From DASUBN01 sp036000105 (lineage in GTDB: Bacteria > Pseudomonadota > Gammaproteobacteria > Natronospirales > REEB76): a DNA stretch of 64,000 bases. The stretch covers positions 1 through 64,000 of the forward strand of contig DASYGE010000010.1 of NCBI GenBank assembly GCA_036000105.1, written 5' to 3'. The notes below the pieces were generated by a model. It saw only the letters and a program-made list of their open reading frames with translations. It had not been told where the DNA came from and searched no databases. Shown in pieces: positions 1 through 8,442 of this stretch. Each line of letters opens with the position of its first letter. Positions within the stretch are counted from its first letter, which is position 1. The position numbers and the translations under genes were made by a program.

Positions 1-475
1 CATGCACCATGAATACCGTAGCTGAACCCACGAACACTGTCTGTGACAGGACGGCGTTGATGAATTCCGCTGGATAGAACCCCGGGACGATGTGATAAGC
101 GGACAGCGGCAGGACCCCATAGCGCATGACGACGTAGCTCAAGAGCCCGTAGAGCAGGCCGTAGACCAGTGGCCGTCGGGTAAGGAAGGTGAGCTTCGTG
201 GTCGCGAGGCGATAGACCCCCAGCAGACAGAAGAAGAAACCGTATTGGAGCAAGGCACCCAGGAGCGCCGTAGCTGCTCCACCATGGAATGCGGCACTTC
301 CCAGTACACTGCTCGCGATACCCTGGAGTATCTGTATCGGGGGGACATCCATGGAGAAGCCCCAGAAAAGCAGGGCCTCCAGCATATCCAGTGTGCCGAA
401 CACTACTGCCAGGATCAGGAGCGCTGGCAACGGTTTGAACGACCGGTTGATGAACGGCAGGGTGATGTCAGACAT
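1..475 (-). CDS. Small integral membrane protein, partial (3' end outside window)
   Basis: The leftward frame from the ATG at 475 stays open to the window edge, giving 158 residues without a stop. It has at least four hydrophobic stretches (roughly residues 13-35, 45-60, 63-85 and 105-125) separated by short loops rich in Gly and Ala, so it is an inner-membrane protein. The layout (a TLD motif in the first segment, LQGIASSVLG, then a YG..YVVM..GVLPLS segment) recalls a family of uncharacterised membrane proteins of about 160-180 residues found in many proteobacteria. No function is known to me. A 7-bp inverted repeat (476-482/518-524) lies in its presumed leader. The C-terminus is not visible. 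Confidence 0.7.
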   Translation of the reverse strand, partial: MSDITLPFINRSFKPLPALLILAVVFGTLDMLEALLFWGFSMDVPPIQILQGIASSVLGSAAFHGGAATALLGALLQYGFFFCLLGVYRLATTKLTFLTRRPLVYGLLYGLLSYVVMRYGVLPLSAYHIVPGFYPAEFINAVLSQTVFVGSATVFMVH

Positions 476-612
476 GGGCTGCTCCGGGTGATGCCGACGC
501 TACTTGTATAGCAGGGGGCAGCCCGAAGCAGACCTAGGTATTTATGAAATATGCCTGATTCATATCTTGGCTCCGGTCCATCGGATGCGATGAGGCACAA
601 ATCATCTAAATA

Positions 613-891
613 TCAGCTGCAGGGAGGCGGAGGCAGCGGTTCATCCGGTCTTGGCCGCCGGGGGCCATTGGGGATCACTTTCTCATCCTGATTCTGTCGT
701 ACGGGAGGGGACCTGTGAGCCGGTGGCGGCTGGGTGGAGGCAGCCGGTGGGGCCTGCGTGCTTGCCGGGGGACATCGGGTAGAAGCCGGTCGCGCAGGAT
801 GTGTGCTGAGCGAGGGGACAGGTTCGGGTTTTGCCGAGTAAGCGCCGGTGGCAGTCAGGGCGGTACACAGGATCGCATATGAAAGTTTCAT
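613..891 (-). CDS. Small secreted proline-rich protein
   Basis: This 92-residue protein begins with a typical signal peptide (MKLSYAILCTALTATGAYSA, cleavage likely after YSA). The mature part is about one quarter proline with many Ser, Thr and Arg residues and a single Cys near each end. No domain is recognised; it is probably unstructured in the periplasm. The start is supported by a GGAGG ribosome binding site eight bases upstream of the ATG. A 9-bp inverted repeat at 908-961 lies just upstream of it. The low-complexity composition means database matches would be weak. The signal peptide plus good ribosome binding site argue that it is real. Confidence 0.6.
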   Translation of the reverse strand: MKLSYAILCTALTATGAYSAKPEPVPSLSTHPARPASTRCPPASTQAPPAASTQPPPAHRSPPVRQNQDEKVIPNGPRRPRPDEPLPPPPCS

Positions 892-907
892 GACAGTTCA
901 CCTCCGT

Positions 908-961
908 GACTATGGTGCCATGACCGACATCACTATCTATTTCACACTTTTGACCATAGTC
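908..961. promoter_or_regulatory. Inverted repeat upstream of the proline-rich protein
   Basis: GACTATGGT (908-916) and ACCATAGTC (953-961) form a perfect 9-bp inverted repeat with a 36-bp spacer in the 213-bp gap between two divergent genes. The spacing suits a looped operator or a leader hairpin for the leftward gene. Its role is inferred only from position; the rest of the gap holds nothing else I recognise. Confidence 0.3.
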
Positions 962-1104
962 AGCAGGGCGTTCATGTTCCGTGCACTGGCGCACAGTTCC
1001 GGGGATGCACGCCGGCTGATACTGTGATCAGGCGCGGAGGCGCGTGGCGTGAGTAGGTTGTTTTACGGAATCCGGTTTGACATCCGATAGGCTCACAGGA
1101 GGAT

Positions 1105-1332
1105 ATGGAAATGAAGGCACTCAAGATCATCGCCGTCATGCTGGTGGCGGCGGGGTTGTTCACCCTGGTCTATGGGGGGTTCAACTATCCGAAATCCGAC
1201 CATGAGGCGAAGGTCGGTTCGCTGGAATTCGCCATGAAGAGCGAGGGCCGGACCCGGATACCACCTTGGGCGGGGGTGGGCGCCATCGTCCTTGGCACCC
1301 TGATGCTGCTGGTGCCCGCTAGGAAACGCTAG
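1105..1332 (+). CDS. Small two-helix membrane protein (DUF3185-like)
   Basis: The protein has 75 residues with two membrane segments (about 5-24 and 53-70) joined by a polar loop of about 28 residues, and ends in a basic tail (ARKR). A ribosome binding site AGGAGG sits directly before the ATG, with a second in-frame ATG two codons later. The loop (HEAKVGSLEFAMKS) followed by WAGVGAIVLG resembles small uncharacterised inner-membrane proteins of the DUF3185 type, whose function is unknown. It converges on the kinase gene that follows, with a gap of only 12 bases. Confidence 0.65.
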   Translation: MEMKALKIIAVMLVAAGLFTLVYGGFNYPKSDHEAKVGSLEFAMKSEGRTRIPPWAGVGAIVLGTLMLLVPARKR

Positions 1333-1344
1333 GCCGGGCTGCGC

Positions 1345-2634
1345 TCAGGCCCGCAGGGCCTGGAGCTGCTCGTTGGTGCGGGTAAGGCGTTCGATCAGGG
1401 TATGGGCGAAGACCTTGTAGAACCTGAGCTGGCAGTCACGCGAGGCACGTTCCATGAGCGTGGCGTTGACGCGCAGCAGGCTGACAGCACCCTTGGCCCG
1501 CACCGTGGCGCTGCGCTTGGTCTTCTTGAGATAGCCCATCTCGCCGAAGCAATCGCCGCCGTTCAGGGTACCCAAGAGGGTCTTGCCCTTGTGCACCGTG
1601 AGTTCGCCTGAGACCACCACGAAGAAACTGTCGTCCAGTTCGCCTTCCTGCACCACAATGTCGCCGGGTTTGTAGGCTTTCCATGAGCCGGCGTGCATGA
1701 TCTCCCAGATCTCGGGCTGGCTGAACTCGCTGAAGAAACTCAGCTTGCTCAGCTGGTTATAACGCTCTTGCTCGGAGATCTCCTCAGCCCGGCTGGTGAG
1801 GCCGTCTGACACGTTGATCAGGTCGCCGGCCACGTCCATGCCGGTCTTGTAGCGCAGCTTGAGCGGTTTCTTGAGGCAGCGCATGACGATCTTGTTGAGG
1901 GCCTCCGGTATGTCGGGCCGCAACTGGGAGACCGGGGGTGGGTCGATGTTGACGATGTTGTGGGTGAGGCTCGGCAGGGAGTCGCCGAAGAAGCAGGCTG
2001 TGCCGGCGAGCATCTCGTAGATCATGATGCCCATGGCAAACAGATCGGTCTGGTTGTTCACTTCCCCGCCGCTCACCTGCTCGGGCGACATGTAACGCGG
2101 TGTGCCCACGATGCCGGTGATCTGGGTGGAAGCGCCAAGGGCATGCTTGGCCACTCCGAAGTCCACGATCATGATCTGGCCGGTAGGACCTATCATCACG
2201 TTGGCAGGTTTGATGTCGCGGTGGATGACGCCGTTGCGGTGGGCGTAGTCCAGGGCCTTGGCCATGGCGAAGAAGATCTCCACCACCTTCTTGAAGGGCA
2301 ACAGGCTATCAGGGCGGATGTGTTCGATGAGCGGTTTGTACCCTTCCAGGTACATCATGACCACGTAGCGGAGGCCCTGTTCCTCGCCCGCGTCATATAT
2401 GGGCAGGACGTTGGGGTGTACCAGCTTACCCGCCATATGGGCTTCGTTGAAGAACAGCTTGCGGTAGAGCTTGGCCTTGGAGGCTTCCATGCCCACGTCC
2501 GAGGAATACACCTTCACCGCCACGTCACGATGGGCGAAGGGATCATTGGCGAGATAGACGATGCTCGAAGCGCCACGCCCCAATTCGCGCCCGATCATGT
2601 ATTTGCCGAGTTGCTTCGGTATCTGAGCGGTCAT
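1345..2634 (-). CDS. Ser/Thr protein kinase with C-terminal cyclic-nucleotide-binding domain
   Basis: This 429-residue cytoplasmic protein has an N-terminal Hanks-type kinase domain (about 10-270) and a C-terminal cNMP-binding domain (about 300-410). Catalytic features are intact: Gly-rich loop GRELGRGASS, VAVK with Lys41, HRD at 138-140 followed by IKPAN, DFG at 158-160 and an SPEQ segment. The phosphate-binding cassette of the cNMP domain reads GDCFGEMGYL...KRSATV and keeps the FGE glutamate and an Arg near residue 374, so nucleotide binding is plausible. There is no transmembrane segment or PASTA repeat. It is paralogous along its full length to the kinase at 59945-61240. It lies 142 bases downstream of, and on the same strand as, the triple adhesin-E lipoprotein. 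Substrates are unknown. Confidence 0.92.
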   Translation of the reverse strand: MTAQIPKQLGKYMIGRELGRGASSIVYLANDPFAHRDVAVKVYSSDVGMEASKAKLYRKLFFNEAHMAGKLVHPNVLPIYDAGEEQGLRYVVMMYLEGYKPLIEHIRPDSLLPFKKVVEIFFAMAKALDYAHRNGVIHRDIKPANVMIGPTGQIMIVDFGVAKHALGASTQITGIVGTPRYMSPEQVSGGEVNNQTDLFAMGIMIYEMLAGTACFFGDSLPSLTHNIVNIDPPPVSQLRPDIPEALNKIVMRCLKKPLKLRYKTGMDVAGDLINVSDGLTSRAEEISEQERYNQLSKLSFFSEFSQPEIWEIMHAGSWKAYKPGDIVVQEGELDDSFFVVVSGELTVHKGKTLLGTLNGGDCFGEMGYLKKTKRSATVRAKGAVSLLRVNATLMERASRDCQLRFYKVFAHTLIERLTRTNEQLQALRA

Positions 2635-2776
2635 GGGATAGGTATCGGGGTCGCGACCGTGGGTATCCGATGCATCCAGCCGGCGGCGGCCATGACCCGC
2701 GGGCTGCCTGTTTCAGGTCGGGGTGATTCTACGGGTCGGGCCCGGGAAAATACAGGGCGCGACGCCGAAGTCAGGT

Positions 2777-3907
2777 TCAAGGCTGGCATACAGCGCGCTG
2801 CATCATGCCTGTGAGCCCTTGAGGCGCCACGGGCGCAGCCTGGGGAGTCGCAGGCTTGACGCTGAACACCTCCTTCTCGGAGGCATCCAGGTAAGACTCC
2901 CGCAGCAGGGTGAGGGTGGCAGCGGAACAATCCAGTAGCACATCGGCGGTGCGGGTGGTGTATTCCACCTGGGTAAGGTTCGCGCCGGTGGTGAGCTTGC
3001 CCGGTGCCAGGTACTGGAAGCGGAAACGGGCTTCCACGCTGGTGCCGGATTTCTTCTCCGGTGCACCTACTAGGAACACTTTCTGGGTCTTGCGCGGATC
3101 GGTGCCGAGATAAGTCCAGTTGAGGGGGATGCCGCAGGCGGCCTTGTACATCATGCCGGTGACGCCGTCCGGCACCACACCGCTCGGGTGCGCATCCTTC
3201 GGCGGGGTGACGCCGAACACGGTGACGCTGTCCGCGTCGTAATAGGTCTCGTGGATCACCGTGAAGCTCTGGTTCGCGCAATCCATGAGCACGCTGCTCT
3301 GGCGGCTGCTGTAAGTGATGCTGGTGAGCGCAGGCGAGGCCACCATCTGGCGCGGGTCATGGTAGCTGAAGCGGAACACGGCCTTGACGATGGACTGCTG
3401 GTCTTGTGGGCTCTGCACGCGGGCATAGATGTCCTGGGTCTTCTGCGGATCCTGGCCCAGGGAATCCCATTGCAGGGCGTTGCCACAGGCGCCTTCATAC
3501 ACGGTGTCGCTGATGCCGCCGGCATAGACGTGGTTGGCGTTGGCAGCTTCGGCCGTGGGCACCACCCGGAACACCTGGCGGTCCTCCACGTCGTAATAGG
3601 TCTCATCCATGAGGCGCAGGGTCTGTTTGATGCAGTCCACCTCCACCAGGTCGCGGCGCTCGATGTAGGTCTGCTGTTTCAATGCGGGTCCGGTGACCAC
3701 ATCACGGGGCGAGGTGAATTCGAACTTGTACCAGGCGGTCACGGTGTTGTTCTTCTTGTCGCTCCCCTGCAGGCGCATATAGATGTTCTGGGTACCGTCC
3801 GGGTCGTTGCCGAGGTAGGTCCAGCGGTCGGGGGCCGTGGGGAGGGGGGCATGGCTGGCGCAGGCCGTGAGCACGGCCAAAAGCGTGAGGAGCGTGAGAC
3901 TGCGCAT
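2777..3907 (-). CDS. Lipoprotein with three tandem adhesin-E-like domains
   Basis: The start at 3907 gives 376 residues beginning with a lipoprotein signal (LTAC, Cys16). A longer in-frame start at 3961 would bury that signal. The mature protein is three copies of a unit of about 115 residues, starting near Trp29, Trp147 and Trp266. Each copy has the pattern W..LG.DP..TQ.(I/V), a central dC about 60 residues later, an ETYYD or ESYLD stretch and a terminal ACG/VCQ cysteine. This matches the small surface-adhesin protein E fold (Adhesin_E family), normally present as one copy. One disulfide per copy is likely. The protein should be anchored in the outer membrane. Its function is unproven; adhesion or envelope sensing are options. 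Confidence 0.8.
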   Translation of the reverse strand: MRSLTLLTLLAVLTACASHAPLPTAPDRWTYLGNDPDGTQNIYMRLQGSDKKNNTVTAWYKFEFTSPRDVVTGPALKQQTYIERRDLVEVDCIKQTLRLMDETYYDVEDRQVFRVVPTAEAANANHVYAGGISDTVYEGACGNALQWDSLGQDPQKTQDIYARVQSPQDQQSIVKAVFRFSYHDPRQMVASPALTSITYSSRQSSVLMDCANQSFTVIHETYYDADSVTVFGVTPPKDAHPSGVVPDGVTGMMYKAACGIPLNWTYLGTDPRKTQKVFLVGAPEKKSGTSVEARFRFQYLAPGKLTTGANLTQVEYTTRTADVLLDCSAATLTLLRESYLDASEKEVFSVKPATPQAAPVAPQGLTGMMQRAVCQP

Positions 3908-3981
3908 GGGATACCCCGGGTCTATATATGTAAAACAATATCCATAACCCGGCAGCGGCACAACCCTGTGGCAGCCGCAGA

Positions 3982-4200
3982 TCAGCCTTTATCGCCCATC
4001 AGCCAAGCGCGTTGCCGGGCCTCCCGCTCTGCCCGGCGTGCGGAGGCCCGTTCTAGGATGGCGAGGCGCCCGGCATCGCCCGCCTCGCTCCAGGCACGGA
4101 TCTCATCCAGGGAGCGTCCGCAGCCCAGGCATATATCCCGGTCGTCCAGGCAGCAGTTGCGCACGCAGGGAGAGGGGACGCCGGCCGGGGGGGTAGTCAT
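3982..4200 (-). CDS. DUF1289 family cysteine-rich protein
   Basis: This 72-residue protein has the DUF1289 signature PSPCVRNCCLDDRDICLGCGRS, with closely spaced cysteines that could hold a metal or Fe-S centre, followed by a helical W-containing C-terminal half rich in Arg and Ala. Members are small, widespread in proteobacteria and functionally uncharacterised. The gene sits between the lipoprotein and exchanger genes on the same strand, with a 42-base gap from the exchanger, so co-transcription is likely. Confidence 0.85.
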   Translation of the reverse strand: MTTPPAGVPSPCVRNCCLDDRDICLGCGRSLDEIRAWSEAGDAGRLAILERASARRAEREARQRAWLMGDKG

Positions 4201-4242
4201 GGCAGGACGCCGAGCAGGCAGGATCCCGGCCCCTGGCCGGGG

Positions 4243-5256
4243 TCAATGCCGGACGATGACCAGGAAGAAGAGCACATAGACCGCACCGTTCAGCATGAGG
4301 GCGAGCGGCGTGAGCTTGCGGCGCAGAGCCAGGAACAGGGTCCAGAGGGTCATGGCGAAACTCAGACCCATGGCCCAGAGCACCTGGTAGCCGGGCGCCC
4401 AGGCGGCGAGTTGCAGGCCGAAAGCCGGCAGCAAGGTGCCCTGGAACACCATGGCACCGGTGACGTTGCCGAAGGCCAAGGTGTCCTTGCCGCGTCGCAC
4501 CCACAGGATGCTGTTGAACTTCTCCGGCATCTCCGTGGCGACGGGGATGATGACGAGCGACAGCACCATGGCGCTGATGGCGGTAGAGGCGGCCACATGC
4601 TCGACGCCCGCCACGAACAGCTTGGCGCCGACGATGATGAGAGCCAGCCCCAGAGCCAGCTGGGCCGTCTCCAAAAGCGGCGTACGCGGGAGGCCGAGAT
4701 GGGAGAGCATCAGGGGAGAGTCGGCACGGGTGCCATGACCCCGGTCCACCAGCATGGCCGAGGCCTGCACCGTGTTGAAGACGTAGTAGCCATAGAGGAA
4801 CACGAGGGCGCAGCCCGCCATGACGTGGACGCCGCCGGATGGCTGCGGTACGTACAGCCCGAGGAAGGCGATGGCATAGGCCACAAGGAAATATCCCAGG
4901 TCGCGCAACAGACCACTGAGCTCGGGTTTGAGTGGTGTGTTCCAGCCGCGCCGCATGCCGGTGAAGAGGCCGATGAGGGCCATGGCGAGGGTGATGAGCA
5001 TGAGTGGAGAACCGAGGATGGCGCCGACGCCGATCTCTTCGTTCACGGCGCGGTCCGTGCCGCCGAAGAACACGGCGATCACCGGCACCACGGTCTCGGG
5101 CAGGGCCGTGGCCACCGCTGCCAGTACCGAACCCACCAGCCCCTCGGAGAGGTTCAGGCGCTGGCCCAGGTGCTCCAAGCCGTTGGTGAAGAGTTCTGCG
5201 CCCGCCAGGATCACCACCAGCGCGAACAGCAGCAGTCCCGTATAGCCGATCAGCAC
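4243..5256 (-). CDS. CaCA-family sodium/calcium (cation) exchanger
   Basis: This 337-residue integral membrane protein has about ten hydrophobic segments arranged as two homologous halves. Each half carries the alpha-repeat motif of the Ca2+:cation antiporter family: GSVLAAVATALPETVVP near residues 41-57, and a second copy (MVLSLVIIPVATEMPEK) in the C-terminal half. The acidic Glu in each repeat is the expected ion ligand. Both halves are complete, so a functional inner-membrane exchanger is expected, exporting Ca2+ or a related cation against Na+ or H+. The exact ions cannot be read from sequence. Confidence 0.88.
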   Translation of the reverse strand: MLIGYTGLLLFALVVILAGAELFTNGLEHLGQRLNLSEGLVGSVLAAVATALPETVVPVIAVFFGGTDRAVNEEIGVGAILGSPLMLITLAMALIGLFTGMRRGWNTPLKPELSGLLRDLGYFLVAYAIAFLGLYVPQPSGGVHVMAGCALVFLYGYYVFNTVQASAMLVDRGHGTRADSPLMLSHLGLPRTPLLETAQLALGLALIIVGAKLFVAGVEHVAASTAISAMVLSLVIIPVATEMPEKFNSILWVRRGKDTLAFGNVTGAMVFQGTLLPAFGLQLAAWAPGYQVLWAMGLSFAMTLWTLFLALRRKLTPLALMLNGAVYVLFFLVIVRH

Positions 5257-5319
5257 AGAGCATCTCCCGGGATGGCAGCCGGGGCAGAGGATCGCCGGCC
5301 CGGCAGCTATAGCTGCATT

Positions 5320-5970
5320 CTACCCGATGGCTCGGGAGTCACCGGCGGGCAGGCGCTGTGCCGCGGCGAGGGTCTCGGCGAAGACTTCGGGTGGCTGGGC
5401 GCCGGCGAGGGCATAACGCCCGGCGAAGATGAAGAAAGGTACCCCGCTGATCTCGAGTCGCGCGGCGGTGCCGAGATCCTCGCGCACCTCCTGTGCGGCG
5501 GCGTCGCTGGCGAGCCAGGCAGGGATGTCGCCGCTCATGCCCACCTGCATCGTCACGTCGCTCAGCACCCCGTGATCGCCGATATCGCGGCCTTCAAGGA
5601 AATAAGCACTCAGCAGGGCTTCCTTGAGGGCGTTTTGCCGGCCCTGGGTGCCGGCCAGAGTCAGCAGACGGTGTGCATCGAAGGTGTTGGGGCTGCGGGT
5701 GATGGCATCGAACCGGAAATCGATGCCGGCGCTGCGGCCCGCTTCGCTGACCCGCTCGTGGATACGCGCGATGGTCTCCGGGCTGCCAAATTTCTTCTGC
5801 ATGTATTCGCGCCTATCGACCCCCTCCGGCGGCAGGTCCGGGTTGAGCTGGAAGGCATGCCAGTGGATATCAGCGTCTTCGATGTCGGCGGCCTTGAGCG
5901 CCGCATCCAGCCGGCGTTTCCCCACGAAGCACCAGGGGCAGACGACGTCGGAGAAGACGTCGATGCGCAC
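5320..5970 (-). CDS. DsbA-family (FrnE-like) thiol oxidoreductase
   Basis: This 216-residue protein starts MRIDVFSDVVCPWCFVGKRRL. It has a CPWC redox motif at about residues 11-14 at the end of the first strand of a thioredoxin fold, with a helical insertion. The C-terminal ISGVPFFIF contains the cis-proline loop. There is no signal peptide, so it is cytoplasmic, like FrnE and other DsbA-like proteins related to 2-hydroxychromene-2-carboxylate isomerases. The start is a GTG that overlaps the TAG stop of the upstream gene by one base, indicating translational coupling. Substrate unknown. Confidence 0.85.
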   Translation of the reverse strand: MRIDVFSDVVCPWCFVGKRRLDAALKAADIEDADIHWHAFQLNPDLPPEGVDRREYMQKKFGSPETIARIHERVSEAGRSAGIDFRFDAITRSPNTFDAHRLLTLAGTQGRQNALKEALLSAYFLEGRDIGDHGVLSDVTMQVGMSGDIPAWLASDAAAQEVREDLGTAARLEISGVPFFIFAGRYALAGAQPPEVFAETLAAAQRLPAGDSRAIG

Positions 5971-6191
5971 TAACGCGTGACCTTCGTGTAGATCACGCTC
6001 GGCCTGTCGCCGCGCCGTGAGTAAAGATGCTCGCGGCTGAAGTCCTGGATGGCCAGATCACGTTCCTGCTCGCTGTCGTACCAGCGGTAGGCCTCCCAAT
6101 CGGGGCCCAGCAGATGGGGCGCCGACATGGGATCGTCCGGCGGCAGGGTGCAGTGGATGCCGAAACGGCTGCGGGGGGTTTTCGCGTTCAT
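5970..6191 (-). CDS. Small uncharacterised protein
   Basis: This 73-residue soluble protein is rich in charged and aromatic residues (DWEAYRWYDSEQERD, then SREHLYSRRGDRPS). It lies directly between gshA (3-base gap) and the DsbA-like gene (1-base overlap), so it is almost certainly translated as part of that operon. I do not recognise a domain. The tight packing is the main evidence that it is real; a link to thiol metabolism is suggested only by its neighbours. Confidence 0.6.
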   Translation of the reverse strand: MNAKTPRSRFGIHCTLPPDDPMSAPHLLGPDWEAYRWYDSEQERDLAIQDFSREHLYSRRGDRPSVIYTKVTR

Positions 6192-6194
6192 GGG

Positions 6195-7802
6195 CTAACT
6201 CTGGGCGAAGTAGTGATGGAGGTAGTCATCGAAGGATAGTTTATCAGCCGACTCCATGGCCGCCTGCTTCGCCAGGGATGCCTTGGCCTCGGCGCTGAAG
6301 CGTGCCTCGGTCTCTTTAGGCAAAGGCACAGCCAGGAAATGCTGCCGGTGGGTCTCGGACATACGCTCGGCGAAGCGGAAGAAGCTCTCGCCATGGGTAC
6401 GCATGTCCACGAGTATGCGGGCCGAGGGGGTGAGGTCCGGGTCTTCCACCGCCGCCCGCTGGGTGGCGAGGGAGGCGCTATAGGGCCGTGCCGGATCATT
6501 GCCATCCAGCAGGGTGCACAGGGGAGCCATGCGCAGCAGGGTCTCCCGCGCCCAATCTTTCAGCTTTATCTCACCATAGCCGTTTTGCAGCTTCAGTCCC
6601 GGATCACGGCCGCGCCGCGCTACCAGGAGCTGGTTCTGGCCGATGATCTCCTGCTCTTCCGGGGTGGTGGCGGGGCTGTCGGTCAGCAGGCAGAGCGCCA
6701 GCAGGGCTTCGATGAAGCGCAGCGCCGGCTCGTCCGCACCCAGCGGGTCATAGGCGTTCACATCCAGCGCACGCACTTCCAGGTACATGACCCCGCGGCG
6801 TTTGAGGGCGAGGGTGGCCCGCTCACCGCTCTCGATGGGTTGTTTGGGGCGGATACTGCCGTAGAACTCGTTCTCGATCTGCAGGATGTTGGCGTTGAGC
6901 TGACGGTATTCGCCGCCCACCTTCACGCCGATACGTTCGTAATCCAGAGCCGGCGTGCTGATGGCGTGACTCAGGGTCGAGATGTAGTCCTCGACGCTGT
7001 TGTAGGTGACGCCGATGCGCGCCTGGTTGCTGTTCTTGTAGCCGATATCCGAGAGGCGCAGCGAAGTGGCATGGGGTTCGTATAGGGTATGCGCATCGAA
7101 CTCAGCGAACTTGAGGTCCCGCCCCTTGAGGAAGCTCTTGCACATGGCGGGCGAGGCGCCGAAGAGGTAAGGCACGAGCCAGCCTAAGCGCTGGAAGTTG
7201 CGCAGGGCCCGGAAATACCAGTCGTCACGGAACTGCCGCAAGCTGCGCGTGTCGCGTTCGGCGGCTTGCAGCGCCGGCCACAGCGCTTCCCGGAAAGAAT
7301 AATTGAAATGCACCCCCGAGATGGTCTGCATGGTGCGGCCGTAGCGCCAACCGAGACCCCGACGATAGATGTGCTTCATCATGCCCACGTTGGAACTGCC
7401 GTAGCGGGCGATGGGTATGCGCTGCTCGTCTTCCAGGGCGCAGGGCATGCTGGTAGCCCAGAGCATCTCCTTGCCCAGGCGGGGGTAGGTGAAGGCGTGT
7501 ATGTCGGAGAGGAACTTAAGGGTCGCGCGCACGTCGTCGAACGGCGGGGTGACGAACTCCAGGAGCGCCTCGGAATAGTCCGTGGTGATGTAGGGGTGGG
7601 CGAGGGCCGAGCCCAAAGCTGTCGGGTGGGGCGTCTCGGCGATGCAGCCTTCCGACGTAACCCTAAGGCTCTCCTTCTCCAGGCCCTTGCCGCCGCCCGA
7701 GACCAGCGCACCGGCATCGCCGGCGGCAGACAGGCGGTGCAGGCGCTGTTCGAGACTCGCGGGGTCTTGCATCGGGGTGGAGCGGCCGGAAAGGTCTGTC
7801 AT
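6195..7802 (-). CDS. gshA: Glutamate-cysteine ligase
   Basis: This 535-residue protein matches the proteobacterial class-1 enzyme, which joins glutamate and cysteine with ATP in the first step of glutathione synthesis. Visible signatures include GGGKGLEKESLRV near the N-terminus, TTDYSEALLEFVTPP (ATP/Glu site), RYGSSNVGMMK, GVHFNYSF and EVRALDVNAYDP. Length is close to the usual 518-530. A second possible start lies ten codons in (MQDPASLEQ); neither has a clear ribosome binding site. The downstream partners (small protein and DsbA-like oxidoreductase) fit a thiol theme. No gshB is in the window. Confidence 0.95.
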   Translation of the reverse strand: MTDLSGRSTPMQDPASLEQRLHRLSAAGDAGALVSGGGKGLEKESLRVTSEGCIAETPHPTALGSALAHPYITTDYSEALLEFVTPPFDDVRATLKFLSDIHAFTYPRLGKEMLWATSMPCALEDEQRIPIARYGSSNVGMMKHIYRRGLGWRYGRTMQTISGVHFNYSFREALWPALQAAERDTRSLRQFRDDWYFRALRNFQRLGWLVPYLFGASPAMCKSFLKGRDLKFAEFDAHTLYEPHATSLRLSDIGYKNSNQARIGVTYNSVEDYISTLSHAISTPALDYERIGVKVGGEYRQLNANILQIENEFYGSIRPKQPIESGERATLALKRRGVMYLEVRALDVNAYDPLGADEPALRFIEALLALCLLTDSPATTPEEQEIIGQNQLLVARRGRDPGLKLQNGYGEIKLKDWARETLLRMAPLCTLLDGNDPARPYSASLATQRAAVEDPDLTPSARILVDMRTHGESFFRFAERMSETHRQHFLAVPLPKETEARFSAEAKASLAKQAAMESADKLSFDDYLHHYFAQS

Positions 7803-7871
7803 GGTGGCGTATATGGGGGGAAAAAACCAGCGCTCAAGGGTCGCAGCAGTATATGAGTCCCGCGCACAGCG

Positions 7872-7901
7872 AAAAAGGAAACGGCCGGGGGTACCGGCCG
7901 T
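7872..7901 (-). terminator. Rho-independent terminator of the minor-pilin operon
   Basis: ACGGCCGG (7881-7888) and CCGGCCGT (7894-7901) form a perfect 8-bp stem with a 5-base loop. On the leftward transcript it is followed by TTTCCTTTTTC (7872-7880). It lies 31 bases after the pilE stop and before the gshA start, in the right place to end the pil operon. Confidence 0.8.
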
Positions 7902-7931
7902 GCAAGGATCATCAGGTTTGTATTTTGGTGG

Positions 7932-8354
7932 TTACCAGCAGCCGTTGGTATCCGTGGTGGCGGTGGTGCTCCCGGAGCCCTGTTGTCCGGTGCTGTTCAG
8001 GGTCAGGATGGTGCAACCGGTATCGTTGGCTTGGGGGCCGGTGCTCGACGCAGTAGCGGCTATCACATAGCTCGTGCCCGTGAGAGTGCCGGTGATCGTG
8101 TAGTACTTCTCAGGCGTGCTGGGAGTTCCCGCCGTAAGCGTCGCCACTTCCCCGCAGTTACCGCTGTTATATAAGCCATAGTTGGCGTAGCAGCGCTCGA
8201 GGGTCTGGGCGGCCAGATTGAGGGCGGCTTTGCCCTCTGCACGGCGGCCCTTATAGGCGGACTTGATGTAAGAAGGATAGGCGACGGCAGCGATGATGGC
8301 GATGATGGCCATCGTGATCATCAGTTCCATGAGCGTGAAACCCTTCTGGCGCAT
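7932..8354 (-). CDS. pilE: Type IV minor pilin PilE-like
   Basis: The chosen start at 8354 gives 140 residues with the short class-III leader MRQKG|FTLMEL, cleaved by prepilin peptidase before Phe. An upstream ATG six codons earlier is less typical. The hydrophobic N-terminal helix (about residues 6-28) is followed by YPSYIKSAYKGRRAEGKAAL and a Ser/Thr/Gly-rich head with cysteine pairs (CYANYG..NCG; GCTI..NGCW). As last gene of the fimU-pilV-pilW-pilX-pilY1 operon it corresponds to the minor pilin PilE, which primes pilus assembly, rather than the major pilin. A strong hairpin separates it from pilY1. Confidence 0.88.
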   Translation of the reverse strand: MRQKGFTLMELMITMAIIAIIAAVAYPSYIKSAYKGRRAEGKAALNLAAQTLERCYANYGLYNSGNCGEVATLTAGTPSTPEKYYTITGTLTGTSYVIAATASSTGPQANDTGCTILTLNSTGQQGSGSTTATTDTNGCW

Positions 8355-8442
8355 GATTGAGTACTCCAACATCTATGCCTTTCGCCGCCGTGCCGGCCGT
8401 GATATGCCGGGAGTTTGCCCGGTCCGTATTTCCCTGTCCACA

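Noticed and set aside
1960..2814. 284-codon plus-strand frame over the first kinase
   Set aside because: Antisense to the kinase catalytic core; His/Val-rich with no motif. A similar shadow occurs opposite the second kinase.
4246..5973. 575-codon open frame on the plus strand
   Set aside because: It is exactly antisense to the cation exchanger and DsbA-like genes, which have clear family motifs. The product is Glu/Gly/His-rich without domains; such frames are expected opposite GC-rich genes.
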